This document shows, one piece after another, positions 35,862-44,647 of a stretch of DNA of 58,422 nucleotides. Source of the DNA: Sphingobium bisphenolivorans (lineage in GTDB: Bacteria > Pseudomonadota > Alphaproteobacteria > Sphingomonadales > Sphingomonadaceae). Both the position numbers and the translations under genes were made by a program. Location: the NCBI RefSeq assembly GCF_000412635.1, contig NZ_ASTG01000008.1:1-58422 (forward strand), given 5' to 3'. Numbering within the stretch: the first letter of the stretch is position 1; each line of letters opens with the position of its first letter. Under the pieces are notes generated by a model. The model did no database searches and was not told the origin of the DNA. It worked only from the letters and a program-made list of their open reading frames with translations.

Positions 35862-36590
35862 TCATGCGTCGTCATCGACCATCCCGATGATCGGGTAAAT
35901 TTGCTTGATCTTATTGTGTGGGATCGATGACGTCACGCTGTCGCGATATTGCATCAGCTCAATGAGGCTGCGGTCTCGTGCACTCAACCGACCGACGGTC
36001 CAGAGTGAGAGACCCGTCTCCTCTCGCAGCTGAACTACGACGTCCGCATTGATCGATGCGGGTTTGATGCGATCGAGAATTACACGTTCGCCGGCGCGGA
36101 AGCGTGGTTCCATTCCTTCGCCAGGGATATAGATTGCGAAGTAGCGCTCGGCGTCGCCCAATCCGAACGGTGCTGCCATATAGGCAGCAGGGCGCGAAAG
36201 ATCCCCTTCCCAGAGTTCAAGCTCATTGCCAAAGGCCGTGTCGCCTTCCTCGGGGAAGTGCAGGCTGACGGCGTAGACCGGAATGAGTTTCTTCGGCAGT
36301 CCGGCGAAGATGGGATCGTCCTTAGCGGTGATCTCGGATACTGGAGATGGCAGCCGCAACGCTCCAGTTTCGCAGGTGGAAAATGCGTCTGGGAATGTGG
36401 CCTTGAGCTTGGCGACACTTCGGTCTGATAGCGAATAGCCGACGGTAGGATTAGGATAGATCCGGGTTAGGGTAGAGGGCGCCAGGCCAGAACGGCGTGC
36501 AATCTGGCTTGCTGAAAACCCGGTTTCCTTGACCAGGCAGCCAACCAGGTTGCGGGCTCTATCCTGATCCCATTCATCGACAAAAGACAT
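35862..36590 (-). CDS. LexA/CI-fold repressor lacking catalytic residues
   Basis: A 242-aa regulator. The N-terminus holds a helix-turn-helix (SASQIARRSGLAPSTLTRI). The C-terminus (~130-240) has the S24 peptidase-like fold of LexA and phage CI. In cleavable members the active site reads G-D/E-S-M-E-P and K-R-L. Here these positions read GEGMEPRF and WTVGRL, so Ser and Lys both appear replaced by Gly. The protein should therefore not self-cleave. ATG at 36590 has no clear ribosome-binding site; upstream in-frame residues have no domain. The gene faces away from the autotransporter, with the GCGCAAA box array between them. Confidence 0.7.
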   Translation of the reverse strand: MSFVDEWDQDRARNLVGCLVKETGFSASQIARRSGLAPSTLTRIYPNPTVGYSLSDRSVAKLKATFPDAFSTCETGALRLPSPVSEITAKDDPIFAGLPKKLIPVYAVSLHFPEEGDTAFGNELELWEGDLSRPAAYMAAPFGLGDAERYFAIYIPGEGMEPRFRAGERVILDRIKPASINADVVVQLREETGLSLWTVGRLSARDRSLIELMQYRDSVTSSIPHNKIKQIYPIIGMVDDDA

Positions 36591-36593
36591 GTG

Positions 36594-36884
36594 TTTGCGC
36601 CCGCATTTTTTTAGCGCGACATTCGACGGCGGCCGGTTGATCCGGGCGCCCTCCCGCCGCACCTGCATCATTATGCGCTTCCGACGCATCGGCGCAAATA
36701 ATAATAGCGCAAATAAGCAAGCGCATATTTGCGCAAACTTTTACAAAATGGCGCACCTGCGCAGCGGATCAAGCTTGCATACGACCAGTTCTGTCATTTT
36801 ATACGCCATTGCGCTGCAAAAAAGATTTGCGCGGTTTGCTTTCAGTGAATAGGTGTTTGCGAATGTTGCGCACATTTGCGCAAC
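36594..36884. promoter_or_regulatory. GCGCAAA box array (candidate repressor operators)
   Basis: This short region has at least seven copies of TTTGCGC or its complement GCGCAAA: at 36594-36600, 36692-36698, 36707-36713, 36728-36737 (the palindrome TTTGCGCAAA), 36826-36832 and within GTTGCGCACATTTGCGCAAC at 36865-36884. That last is a perfect 8-base inverted repeat. Copies are about 15 bases apart at 36692-36737. It sits between the repressor start and the autotransporter, so it is the natural operator region of both. The spacing is irregular, so it is not CRISPR-like. Confidence 0.65.
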
Positions 36885-37004
36885 GGCAGGTGTTTGGGGG
36901 CGTTCCAAACAGTATCGATGCACGGCCGATTGCGTCCGTACAGCGCTGCTGCTCGTCGTTCACCACCCAATCCACCTGAGAAGCGCAGGCAATAGGGGTT
37001 TTGA

Positions 37005-40000
37005 ATGAATAAGAATTCGAGGTTCAACCGGATGCTGCTGTTGTCAGCTTCCATACCGGCGGCGGCATTGCTCGCAAACGCCGGTGGCGCGTTGGCGGCT
37101 CCCGCCACCGTGAACGTACCGAGCGGCGCAGGGACCGGCGCGGCCGTGAACGCCGACATTGCCACGGCCATTACGACGCCGGCCAATCCTGATCTGACGG
37201 TAACGATCGCGAACGGCGCGGACATCAGCGGCGCGAATATCGGTTATGATTTCGTTGCGGGCGGCTTTGCTGCAGGCGAGGGCGATGGCGCGGTCATCGT
37301 CAACAATGATGGCAATGTGACCGGCCTGAGCTTCGGCGGTGTCGGCGCGGCCAGTGCGTCCAACAGCTTCACGGCGACCAACAACGGCGAAGTGGCAGGC
37401 AGCATCAGCGCCTCCAACTTCGGCGGCGCAGTTTCCGTCACCAACAACAATCTGGTTGGTGGCAGCATCAACGGCTCCGCGTTCGGCAGCGTCACGCTCG
37501 CCAACGGCGTCGCGGGCCAGGTCGACAGCCTGAACGGCCAGGGTCTCGGCGCGGGCACGGTGCAGATCACCAATGATGGTGCAGTCGACGATGATGTGTT
37601 CGGCTCGGCCTCGACCGGCACCGTCGGTATCGTCAACAACGGCGACATTGCGGGCGATGTTGATGCCGTCACGACAGAAGGCGCGATCTCCATCGCGAAC
37701 GCGAGCACCGGTCGCATCAGCGGCGATGTCTTTGCCGGTTCGGATCAGGGCGCGATCACCATCGCCAACAACGGTCAGGTGCTCGGTCAAACCAACGCGG
37801 TGAGCCAGGACACGGTGTTCACTTCGACGGGCCCGACCACCACGGTTTCCGGCACGACCACGACGACACAGTCGAGCTTCTCTCAGCAGACGGTCGGCGG
37901 CGATATCGACGGGACCTATGCCGGCATCAACGGCTCACTGAACTTCGGCACGGGTAATGACGGCAGCGTCAGCCAGTTCACCGGGGGGAACAGCACGGCC
38001 ACGGTGAGCGGAGCGGTCTATGGCGATCTCTCTTCGACCGCCCAGGGCTTCTCGACCACTGGCGAAAACGTCTCGGTTGTCACCGACTCGCGCGATGCCG
38101 CAGGCACCGGTTCCGTCATCAGCAGCAGCACCAACACGCAGCAGACGGTCGCCACCGGCGGCACGAGCACGGTGAACATCAGCGGCACGGTGGCTCCTGG
38201 CGATTCCAGCCGGAACGGTAATGTCACTTCCTTCGGCAATGCTGGCAGCAGCGTCGCTCTGAACGGTGGCAAGGTGTCGGGGAACGTCTCCTCGACCAGC
38301 CAGGGCCTGACCAGCGGTTTTGAGTTCAGCTCGGAAACGACCGACAATTATGATGCCGGCGTGTTCCAGGGCTCCAGCTCGACCAGCGGTTTCGAGTTCA
38401 CGCAGAGCCAGGCTGGCGGCGACGCCTCGGTCACGCTCCAGGGAACGAGCCTGGTCGGCGGGAATGTCGACGTCAACGGTGTGACTTCCGCCACGGCGAC
38501 GATTGGTTCGGCGGCGACCGTCGAACAGGATGTTTTCGTCAACAGCTTCGTGTCGGGCGACCAGTCATTCGCCTCTTCCAGCTCCAGCACCACAGACGCT
38601 GCGGGTGATGGCACGGCTGTCAGCTCCACTCTCTCCAGCTCGACAGCCGCTGCCAATGCAGGCAACGCGACGCTTGCCAATGCCGGACGAGTGGACGGCG
38701 ATGCCACGGTTGGTGCGAGCTTCGGCAATGCCGCCGCCACCATCACGGGCACCGTAGGCGGTTCGGTAAGCGCTTTCGCCGGCACCACCATCGGTAGCAC
38801 CGAAAATATTTCTGAGTTCACGCTTGATGGTGGCATCGGCACTCAGACCACTGCAACCTTCCGCGAGAATTCGGAAGATGTGGGCGGTACGGCTAGCGTT
38901 GTTGTCGACACGGCGGCCGCGCTGCAAGGCAAGGGCGTGCCGAGCGTCGCAGGCGATGTGAACGCTTCGGGCATCGGCGGCGCCTCGATCGCCATTGGTG
39001 CAGGCAGCGTTGTTGGCAATGCCGATCTCAGCAGCGGTGGCAATCTGTTCGCCAGCAGCCTTGGCGAAAGCATCTCGGAAGAGACCGTCACCACTTTCGC
39101 GGCTAACGGCTTCACGCCCGCCAGCCAGGTATCCACGACCAGCTTCGGTTCCGTGGGTGGCGCGGCTTCGGTCACCAACGATGGTACTGCCATTGGCGAC
39201 GTGGAAGTTGAGGGCTTGACCTCTGCTTCGCTCGTCAACAACGGCGTGCTGGGCTCGGGCGGAAACCTGTTCAGTGTTTCGGCTCTGGACTCCGAAGCGA
39301 GCATCACGATCACCGACACGAATCCGACGGATGCCGGTTCGCGCACGATCGTTGCTACGGTCAATGCTTCGCCGGTCGGTGGCAATGCCAGCTTCACCAA
39401 CAGCGGTGTGGCCCTGGGTAATGTCGAACTCGCCGGCCTCACTGGCGCGGTTACCAACAATGGCGTTCTCGCTGGTACGACCACCCTTGGTGAAGCGCAG
39501 TTCAGTGGCTCGGCAACGGTCAACGCGACGATCAACACCACCGACGTCAGCGTCGATCCGGTGCTGGCCTCCCAGACCTATACGATCGACCAGAATGGCG
39601 TGTCGCGCGGCTTCGTCGTGACAGGTGCCACCATCTCGCAGGATGAGGTCACCTCGGCCCTGGCCTCGCAGCTGTCTCCGTTGGTGCCGCTCGATGCCTC
39701 GCTGGTTGACCCGGCGACGTTCAACCTGACGGTGAACGGGCAGGCAGCGGTCAAGACGGCTGACATCAATGCGACGGTCAACCTCAACAACGGCTCGATC
39801 ACGCTTGGCGACATTGACGCCCAGCGCGATGACAGCGGCGCTTACCTGACCAACACCACCGTCAACCTGAACGGCAGCGGCTTCCTAGGCGCGAGCGAGT
39901 TCAAGCCGACGGCTCCGGCAGTTACGAACTACAGCCCCGTGGCGCAATTGCCTGAAGAAGCTGAAGGTCTGTTCTCCCCGACTGGCGTCCGCGTGCTGGG

Positions 40001-41864
40001 CGTCAACGAGTTGAACAAAACCGGCACCGGCACTTTCGTCGTCACTGGCGCCGAATATGTCCCGGCGGAAGGCGCGACCCCGGCTGCCTGGACGCTCGAC
40101 GTCAACAACTTCAACGTGAAGGCGGGTGAAGTTCAGCTGGATGTCGTGGGCTCGGACGACGCCGTGTTCGGCATCAAGGGCAACATCAATAATGATGCCA
40201 CCCTTGTCCTTGGGCGTCGTGCACCGACCTTCGTTCAGACCGTCGGTAACAGCATCGTCACTCCGGGTCCGGAAGCGATCAAGGGCATCGAAATCCACCA
40301 GCAGGGCAACTACAACCAGAGCGCCAGCGGCACGACGGTAGTGGGTGTCAACCCCTCGCTGGTTCGTTTCGGCAACCTGTCGGTCGGCAATGCCGGTTCC
40401 TCGCCTGAGGTGTTGGGCCCGATCACCGGTGGTGTGAACGTCCCTTACTTCACCACTCCGACCAATGCCGGCGTCTTCTCGACCCCGTCTTCGGTCTCGG
40501 TGGATGGCAACCTGAACCTGGCCGGCAAGGTCGCGGTGACGGTGTCGAAGGACAGCCTCTATTCGACGGGTGACGGCTATACGCTCTTCACCTACACCGG
40601 CACCGGGGATGTCACGGCGACGGCCGCTTCATCGCTCGCTTCGCCCTTCGTCACCTTCGGCCTGAAGCATGACGCGACGGCCAAGACGGTATCGATCGAG
40701 GCGACCCGCAAGAGCTACGCCACCGGCGCGACCAATGCCAATGCGGCTTCGGCCGCAGTGGGCCTTGACAGCGCTCTGGCCGATGTCATCGCCCGGGTGA
40801 AGACCGACGCCGCTGGCGGCAACGGCTTTGCGACGGTGACGGAGATCGCCAATGCTCAGGACATCGCCAACATCGCTGCTGGGCTTGATTGGCGCCTGAA
40901 CAGCGCACAGGCGGCGCAGGTTTTCAACGAGCTTTCCTCGGCTGAGATCTACGGTTCGCTTGCCGCTGTCGATCAGAACGCGGTCTTCAACACCACCGTC
41001 AACCGCCTGGCCGCTCGTCGCAGCTATGGTGAGGCGCTGGGCACCCAGCTCTGGTTCAACCCCTCGGCGAACTTCGCCAAGACGGGCGGCACCAAGTCGG
41101 GCGCGTCGAAGATCAAGACCAACAGCTATGGTGGTGCGTTCGGTATCGACGTCGCCTATCAGGACGATGGTGCCTTCGGCATCGGCTTTGGCTATGGCCA
41201 GCATGATGTGACCGCTCAGGGGTCGCCGGAAGAAGCGCAGGTTCGCACCTACACGATCGGTGCCTATGCGACCCAGGGCTTCGGCCCCTTCTACGGCAGC
41301 TTCCAGTTCGCATACGGCTTCTCGAAGTTCGAAGTCGAACGTGACCTGACCCTGCTGGCTCGCACGATCAAGGGCGACTTCAAGGGCAAGCAACTGGATG
41401 CGAGCATCGAGCTGGGCTATGACTTCGCTGCCGGCGGCAGCCTGGTTGTGACGCCCTACGGTAAGCTGGCGCTGCGTCGCTGGTCGATGAACGGCTTCAC
41501 CGAAGAAGGCGGCGCGGGCATCGGCCTGCGTGTCGACGACGCATCGAAGACGGTCTTCTCGCCGGTGCTGGGTGTCAAGGCGGGAGCCCTGCTGGGTGAT
41601 GCCGATGGCATCGCCTACCGTCCCTACGCCAAGGTGCAGTACAGCTTCCAGGGCAACATCGGCAGCGACCGCACGGTCCAGTATCTGGGCGGCGGCGATG
41701 CGTTCCGCCTGAAGGGTGTTGATCCGGACGGTAACGGCCTGATCGAACTGGGCGTCGATGCCTCGGTCAACAAGCGCGTCAACCTGTTCCTCTCCGGCGG
41801 TTATGGCTTCGGTGGCCACAACTCGATCGGCCAGGTTCGGGGTGGCATTAGCTTCGGCTTCTGA
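37005..41864 (+). CDS. Large autotransporter adhesin
   Basis: A 1619-aa type V secretion protein. Residues 1-31 are a signal peptide (MNKNSRFNRMLLLSASIPAA then LLANAGGALA). The passenger (~32-1340) is rich in Gly, Ser, Thr and Asn with many imperfect beta-helix-like units. A clear local duplication is the stretch containing TSGFEF, seen around residues 437 and 460. The last ~270 residues form the 12-strand barrel, which starts near LWFNPSANFAKT and ends in the terminal Phe (GGISFGF). It likely acts as a surface adhesin or biofilm factor. AATAGGGGTTTTG precedes the ATG. It is followed by a strong terminator. Regulation by the upstream box array is inferred. Confidence 0.85.
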   Translation: MNKNSRFNRMLLLSASIPAAALLANAGGALAAPATVNVPSGAGTGAAVNADIATAITTPANPDLTVTIANGADISGANIGYDFVAGGFAAGEGDGAVIVNNDGNVTGLSFGGVGAASASNSFTATNNGEVAGSISASNFGGAVSVTNNNLVGGSINGSAFGSVTLANGVAGQVDSLNGQGLGAGTVQITNDGAVDDDVFGSASTGTVGIVNNGDIAGDVDAVTTEGAISIANASTGRISGDVFAGSDQGAITIANNGQVLGQTNAVSQDTVFTSTGPTTTVSGTTTTTQSSFSQQTVGGDIDGTYAGINGSLNFGTGNDGSVSQFTGGNSTATVSGAVYGDLSSTAQGFSTTGENVSVVTDSRDAAGTGSVISSSTNTQQTVATGGTSTVNISGTVAPGDSSRNGNVTSFGNAGSSVALNGGKVSGNVSSTSQGLTSGFEFSSETTDNYDAGVFQGSSSTSGFEFTQSQAGGDASVTLQGTSLVGGNVDVNGVTSATATIGSAATVEQDVFVNSFVSGDQSFASSSSSTTDAAGDGTAVSSTLSSSTAAANAGNATLANAGRVDGDATVGASFGNAAATITGTVGGSVSAFAGTTIGSTENISEFTLDGGIGTQTTATFRENSEDVGGTASVVVDTAAALQGKGVPSVAGDVNASGIGGASIAIGAGSVVGNADLSSGGNLFASSLGESISEETVTTFAANGFTPASQVSTTSFGSVGGAASVTNDGTAIGDVEVEGLTSASLVNNGVLGSGGNLFSVSALDSEASITITDTNPTDAGSRTIVATVNASPVGGNASFTNSGVALGNVELAGLTGAVTNNGVLAGTTTLGEAQFSGSATVNATINTTDVSVDPVLASQTYTIDQNGVSRGFVVTGATISQDEVTSALASQLSPLVPLDASLVDPATFNLTVNGQAAVKTADINATVNLNNGSITLGDIDAQRDDSGAYLTNTTVNLNGSGFLGASEFKPTAPAVTNYSPVAQLPEEAEGLFSPTGVRVLGVNELNKTGTGTFVVTGAEYVPAEGATPAAWTLDVNNFNVKAGEVQLDVVGSDDAVFGIKGNINNDATLVLGRRAPTFVQTVGNSIVTPGPEAIKGIEIHQQGNYNQSASGTTVVGVNPSLVRFGNLSVGNAGSSPEVLGPITGGVNVPYFTTPTNAGVFSTPSSVSVDGNLNLAGKVAVTVSKDSLYSTGDGYTLFTYTGTGDVTATAASSLASPFVTFGLKHDATAKTVSIEATRKSYATGATNANAASAAVGLDSALADVIARVKTDAAGGNGFATVTEIANAQDIANIAAGLDWRLNSAQAAQVFNELSSAEIYGSLAAVDQNAVFNTTVNRLAARRSYGEALGTQLWFNPSANFAKTGGTKSGASKIKTNSYGGAFGIDVAYQDDGAFGIGFGYGQHDVTAQGSPEEAQVRTYTIGAYATQGFGPFYGSFQFAYGFSKFEVERDLTLLARTIKGDFKGKQLDASIELGYDFAAGGSLVVTPYGKLALRRWSMNGFTEEGGAGIGLRVDDASKTVFSPVLGVKAGALLGDADGIAYRPYAKVQYSFQGNIGSDRTVQYLGGGDAFRLKGVDPDGNGLIELGVDASVNKRVNLFLSGGYGFGGHNSIGQVRGGISFGF

Positions 41865-41883
41865 CACAACGCACTAGCAAAGG

Positions 41884-41917
41884 AAGGGCGCGGCGGTTTC
41901 GGCGCGCCCTTTCGTTT
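41884..41917 (+). terminator. Rho-independent terminator of the autotransporter gene
   Basis: AAGGGCGCG (41884-41892) pairs perfectly with CGCGCCCTT (41903-41911), with a ten-base loop and a T-rich stretch (TCGTTTG) after it, just downstream of the autotransporter stop. Confidence 0.85.
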
Positions 41918-42067
41918 GCATGCCCGCTTTGCTCTCGGGCGTGTGAGACAGGAATGTCGAGCACTGGACAGCGGCCTGGAAGAATTCTGCTGCGTCCAAA
42001 TTTGTCGCGCGGCCTATTCAGATCCAGTGGAGAAGATATTGGTTCAGAATCAACGAGTAAACAGAAC

Positions 42068-42343
42068 GTGAACAACTTTAGACAAAGCGCAGAAACGCAT
42101 AAGACGCTTGCCCGTCTCCTTATGGAAAGGCTCGCACATTATGGTGTGCAGATTTTGACTAACGACAGCGGTGCGATATGTTTTTTCGTACCTTCTCCCG
42201 GCCACGTTGGTCGTCCTTGGGCAGACGGTGAATATGCGCATGGGCTAGAAGATGGTGCGATACGCGAACTGCAGCAGCTTGTCAGATCTTCGCCCCTGCT
42301 AACCGAGGCCATTTTGGAGGAAGTCGCGATTACCGGGCAGTGA
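42068..42343 (+). CDS. Small hypothetical protein
   Basis: A 91-aa frame from the GTG at 42068; an in-frame ATG at 41954 would add 38 residues unlike a folded protein. The likely core (THKTLARLLMERLAHYG then VQILTNDSGAICFFVPSPGH) could be a small winged-helix or ferredoxin-like fold. No family is recognised. It lies just before decayed antitoxin sequences. Confidence 0.35.
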   Translation: MNNFRQSAETHKTLARLLMERLAHYGVQILTNDSGAICFFVPSPGHVGRPWADGEYAHGLEDGAIRELQQLVRSSPLLTEAILEEVAITGQ

Positions 42344-42401
42344 TCGGCTTCTGCATGAACAGCGACATTGAGGCACGTTGGACGAATGGAGGAGTGACGC
42401 A

Positions 42402-42718
42402 ATGGCTGACGAAAAACGGAATTTGCTCGATGAGTTGATCGCCAACATCGGCCCAGAAAACTGCCGGACGAGATTGATTTCGGTCCTCCGGTTGGAAATG
42501 AAGTTGGCAGCCGACAGATCGTCGCGGAACGAATTTTGCGGGTTCTTGAATTTGCATCGTCCAATTGCGCCGATGCATCGAACTTGCATGAGTTCATGCG
42601 CCACCCCCATCCCATGCTAGGCGGCGAGTCGCCAATCGTTTGTGCGGTCTCCAGCAAGGCTGGTGCAGATCGCGTGATGAATATGTTAGGCCGCGCCGCG
42701 CACTCTGGAGGCGTTTAG
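42402..42718 (+). pseudogene. Frameshifted MbcA/ParS-like antitoxin remnant
   Basis: One frame begins at 42402 (MADEKRNLLDELIANIGPEN) and continues to about 42500. A second frame, from about 42500 to 42718, reads VGSRQIVAERILRVLEFASS, then FMRHPHPMLGGESPIVCAVS and ADRVMNMLGRAAHSGGV. The latter resembles the C-terminal toxin-binding domain of MbcA/ParS/Xre antitoxins (pattern W/F-M-x-x-P-x-P-x-L-G-G-x-S-P). Joining them needs one frame change near 42500, so the gene is probably dead. This is inference from pattern matching. Confidence 0.45.
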
Positions 42719-42788
42719 GTGCCATTGGGGCAATGTCGCGGACCTTTTTGTCACTCGGCAATATCTGGACGATCAGCTATTGGTCTAA
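42690..42788 (+). pseudogene. C-terminal scrap of a second Xre/MbcA antitoxin
   Basis: In the frame ending at the TAA at 42786-42788 the sequence reads HWGNVADLFVTRQYLDDQLLV. The intact antitoxin at 33958-34365 ends SGNVSDLFIVRQYLDAERG. The shared GNV-[AS]-DLF-x-x-RQYLD is too long to be chance. The residues upstream of HWG do not match and hit a stop at 42687, so only the last ~20 residues survive. No matching RES toxin piece is seen downstream. Confidence 0.55.
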
Positions 42789-43024
42789 AAGGGCAAAGGA
42801 AATTATAAGAGTCTTCCCGATGGAAGGATGTTGTGATGAACGATGAAGACGTCCCTGGCGGCTAAGACCGTGATGCGTCCGGATATGTCGGAGGTGAAAG
42901 GTGCCGGCATTGAGGCAGTTTCCGGGTGAATCCCTTATTAAGCGCATTGCACGCCTTCTCTTATTGAGGTTTTTGTCATTAAAACTTACTATGGCTATGT
43001 TTTAAGGTCTTATGGTAAGGGTTA
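42789..43024 (+). promoter_or_regulatory. Upstream region of the Fic gene
   Basis: About 235 bases without a gene. The last 60 are AT-rich (CTTACTATGGCTATGTTTTA), fitting a promoter, and GGTAAGGG lies just before the ATG at 43025. Confidence 0.4.
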
Positions 43025-44209
43025 ATGAACAGAAACAATCTCGCGCATGCAGTTCGCGAGCGGCTTGTCCGTTATCCTGAACCTCATGCCAGTCACTATG
43101 GTGTCGTGCCGCTTCCGCCTCCAGAATCAGCCCTGCCGCTGGGATCAGCGCAGCCCGCACATGAACGAGCGCTCGCTATGCTCGGACGTGCCGAAGCCCT
43201 CGCGGCGAGCCTGCCGGACCCCTATATTATCAGCCGTACGCTGAGCCGTCGCGAAGCAGTCGACAGCTCGGCCATTGAAGGCACGAACAGCACGCTCGAC
43301 GAACTCCTGACAATCGAGGAAGAGGATGACGACGCGCGCGACGCCGCCCGTCAGGTACGGGACTATGCGCTGACCCTCGATCGCCTCCTGCCTCGTGCTG
43401 CAGCCGAGGGCATCGACATCTTTACAGTGCAGATGATCCAGGAACTCCACCACGAGGCGATGCAGCACGACCCGGAATATCCTGATTCGGCAGGGGCGCT
43501 GCGCAATATCGTGGTCTGGATCGGCGGTACGGGTCATATTTCGACATCGACCTATAATCCGGCGCCACCTGGGCAGGTGGGGGCCTGCCTTGAGGATACG
43601 GCCGCCTATATGCGCTGCGAAGGCATGCAGGCGATGACGCAGAGCCTGATCACCCGCATGGCGATTGCCCATGCGCATTTCGAAGCGGTACACCCCTTCC
43701 GAGACGGCAACGGTCGTGTTGGCCGCCTTTTGCTGCCGATGATGATGGCAGCGGAAGGGCAGGTGCCGCTCTATCTCGCACCCTATATCGCCGCAAACCG
43801 CGACGGCTATTATTCGGGCCTCAAAATCGCTCAACAACGGCTCGAATGGGGACCGCTCGTTGGCTATCTGTCCGATGCCATAACTGGAACGGTGGAAGAA
43901 CTCTTCGCAACGCGGGATGGGTTGAATGCCTTGAAGGAACAGTGGCGCGGGCGAAGGAAGTTCCGATCGAACTCCGCTGCACTGCGGGCACTGGACCTCC
44001 TTAGCGACTATCCCGTCGTCACTATGAAGCGGCTGGCTCAGAAACTTGGAGTATCGCGACCGCAGGCCCTTTCCGCAATTAACCAACTGATGGAGGCAGG
44101 CATCTTGTCGGAGCGGACCGGCTACAGTCGCAACCGGATCTTTGCAGCCCAAGAAGTCCTGGCCATCGTCAACAGGCCTTTCGGCAGCAATCCTTCCGAG
44201 CGATCGTGA
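43025..44209 (+). CDS. Fic-family protein with N-terminal inhibitory helix
   Basis: A 394-aa Fic protein (class II type). The inhibitory motif SSAIEG (S/T-x-x-x-E-G/N) appears at residues ~78-83. The Fic core holds the active site HPFRDGNGRVGR near 223-234. The C-terminal ~70 residues form a winged helix (TMKRLAQKLGVSRPQALSAINQLMEAG). Fic enzymes AMPylate target proteins. In this class the N-terminal Glu blocks ATP placement until relieved. The intact motif suggests self-regulated activity and no separate antitoxin gene. It is preceded by an AT-rich promoter and stands apart from other genes. Confidence 0.88.
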   Translation: MNRNNLAHAVRERLVRYPEPHASHYGVVPLPPPESALPLGSAQPAHERALAMLGRAEALAASLPDPYIISRTLSRREAVDSSAIEGTNSTLDELLTIEEEDDDARDAARQVRDYALTLDRLLPRAAAEGIDIFTVQMIQELHHEAMQHDPEYPDSAGALRNIVVWIGGTGHISTSTYNPAPPGQVGACLEDTAAYMRCEGMQAMTQSLITRMAIAHAHFEAVHPFRDGNGRVGRLLLPMMMAAEGQVPLYLAPYIAANRDGYYSGLKIAQQRLEWGPLVGYLSDAITGTVEELFATRDGLNALKEQWRGRRKFRSNSAALRALDLLSDYPVVTMKRLAQKLGVSRPQALSAINQLMEAGILSERTGYSRNRIFAAQEVLAIVNRPFGSNPSERS

Positions 44210-44647
44210 CCCCTTGTTCGCCTTCTTTCTGCGGTAGCCAAACACCTCTGGGCGACCGGCTTTGGCCGATTCCCGAATGGCGGCTTAGCGGCAAGGGACT
44301 CAGGAAAGCTGCCATGCTCCGATGAATGTCGTGCTGCTAGCTCCAGGTTGCAGGCTGCGCGACAGATGGAATGGCAGGTCACGCTTTGTTGGATCGGATG
44401 CGAGATGATCCGGTCATCACAACTACACAGGGTTGCTGCTCATGCAGTGCACCGATGCCGAAAATGGATGAGCCGCCTCAACATGCTTCTATTCGCGGGG
44501 GGGGGCAAAAGACCGAAGCTTGTTGAGGCGGCGTCGCAATGCTGCTGAAAGCAGCGTCCGATATACTCCTGACTCTCTTTTCGGTTCCTTTTTCGGCTAC
44601 TGCTTTCGGGCAATTGAATGCGTCGCTCACGATACACATCTGAGAAG
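44210..44647. other. Intergenic region, no supported gene
   Basis: About 440 bases follow the Fic gene. Frames on both strands are short and overlapping, with no start or composition support. A GGGGGGG tract lies at about 44500. I see nothing else defined here until the hairpin-rich segment begins. Confidence 0.4.

Noticed and set aside
36594..36884. Repeats possibly forming a CRISPR array
   Set aside because: The boxes are seven to ten bases, irregularly spaced and on both strands; no spacers or cas genes.
37044..41867. Long minus-strand open frames opposite the autotransporter gene
   Set aside because: They follow from the regular GC-rich codon pattern of the real gene on the other strand and have no recognisable protein features.
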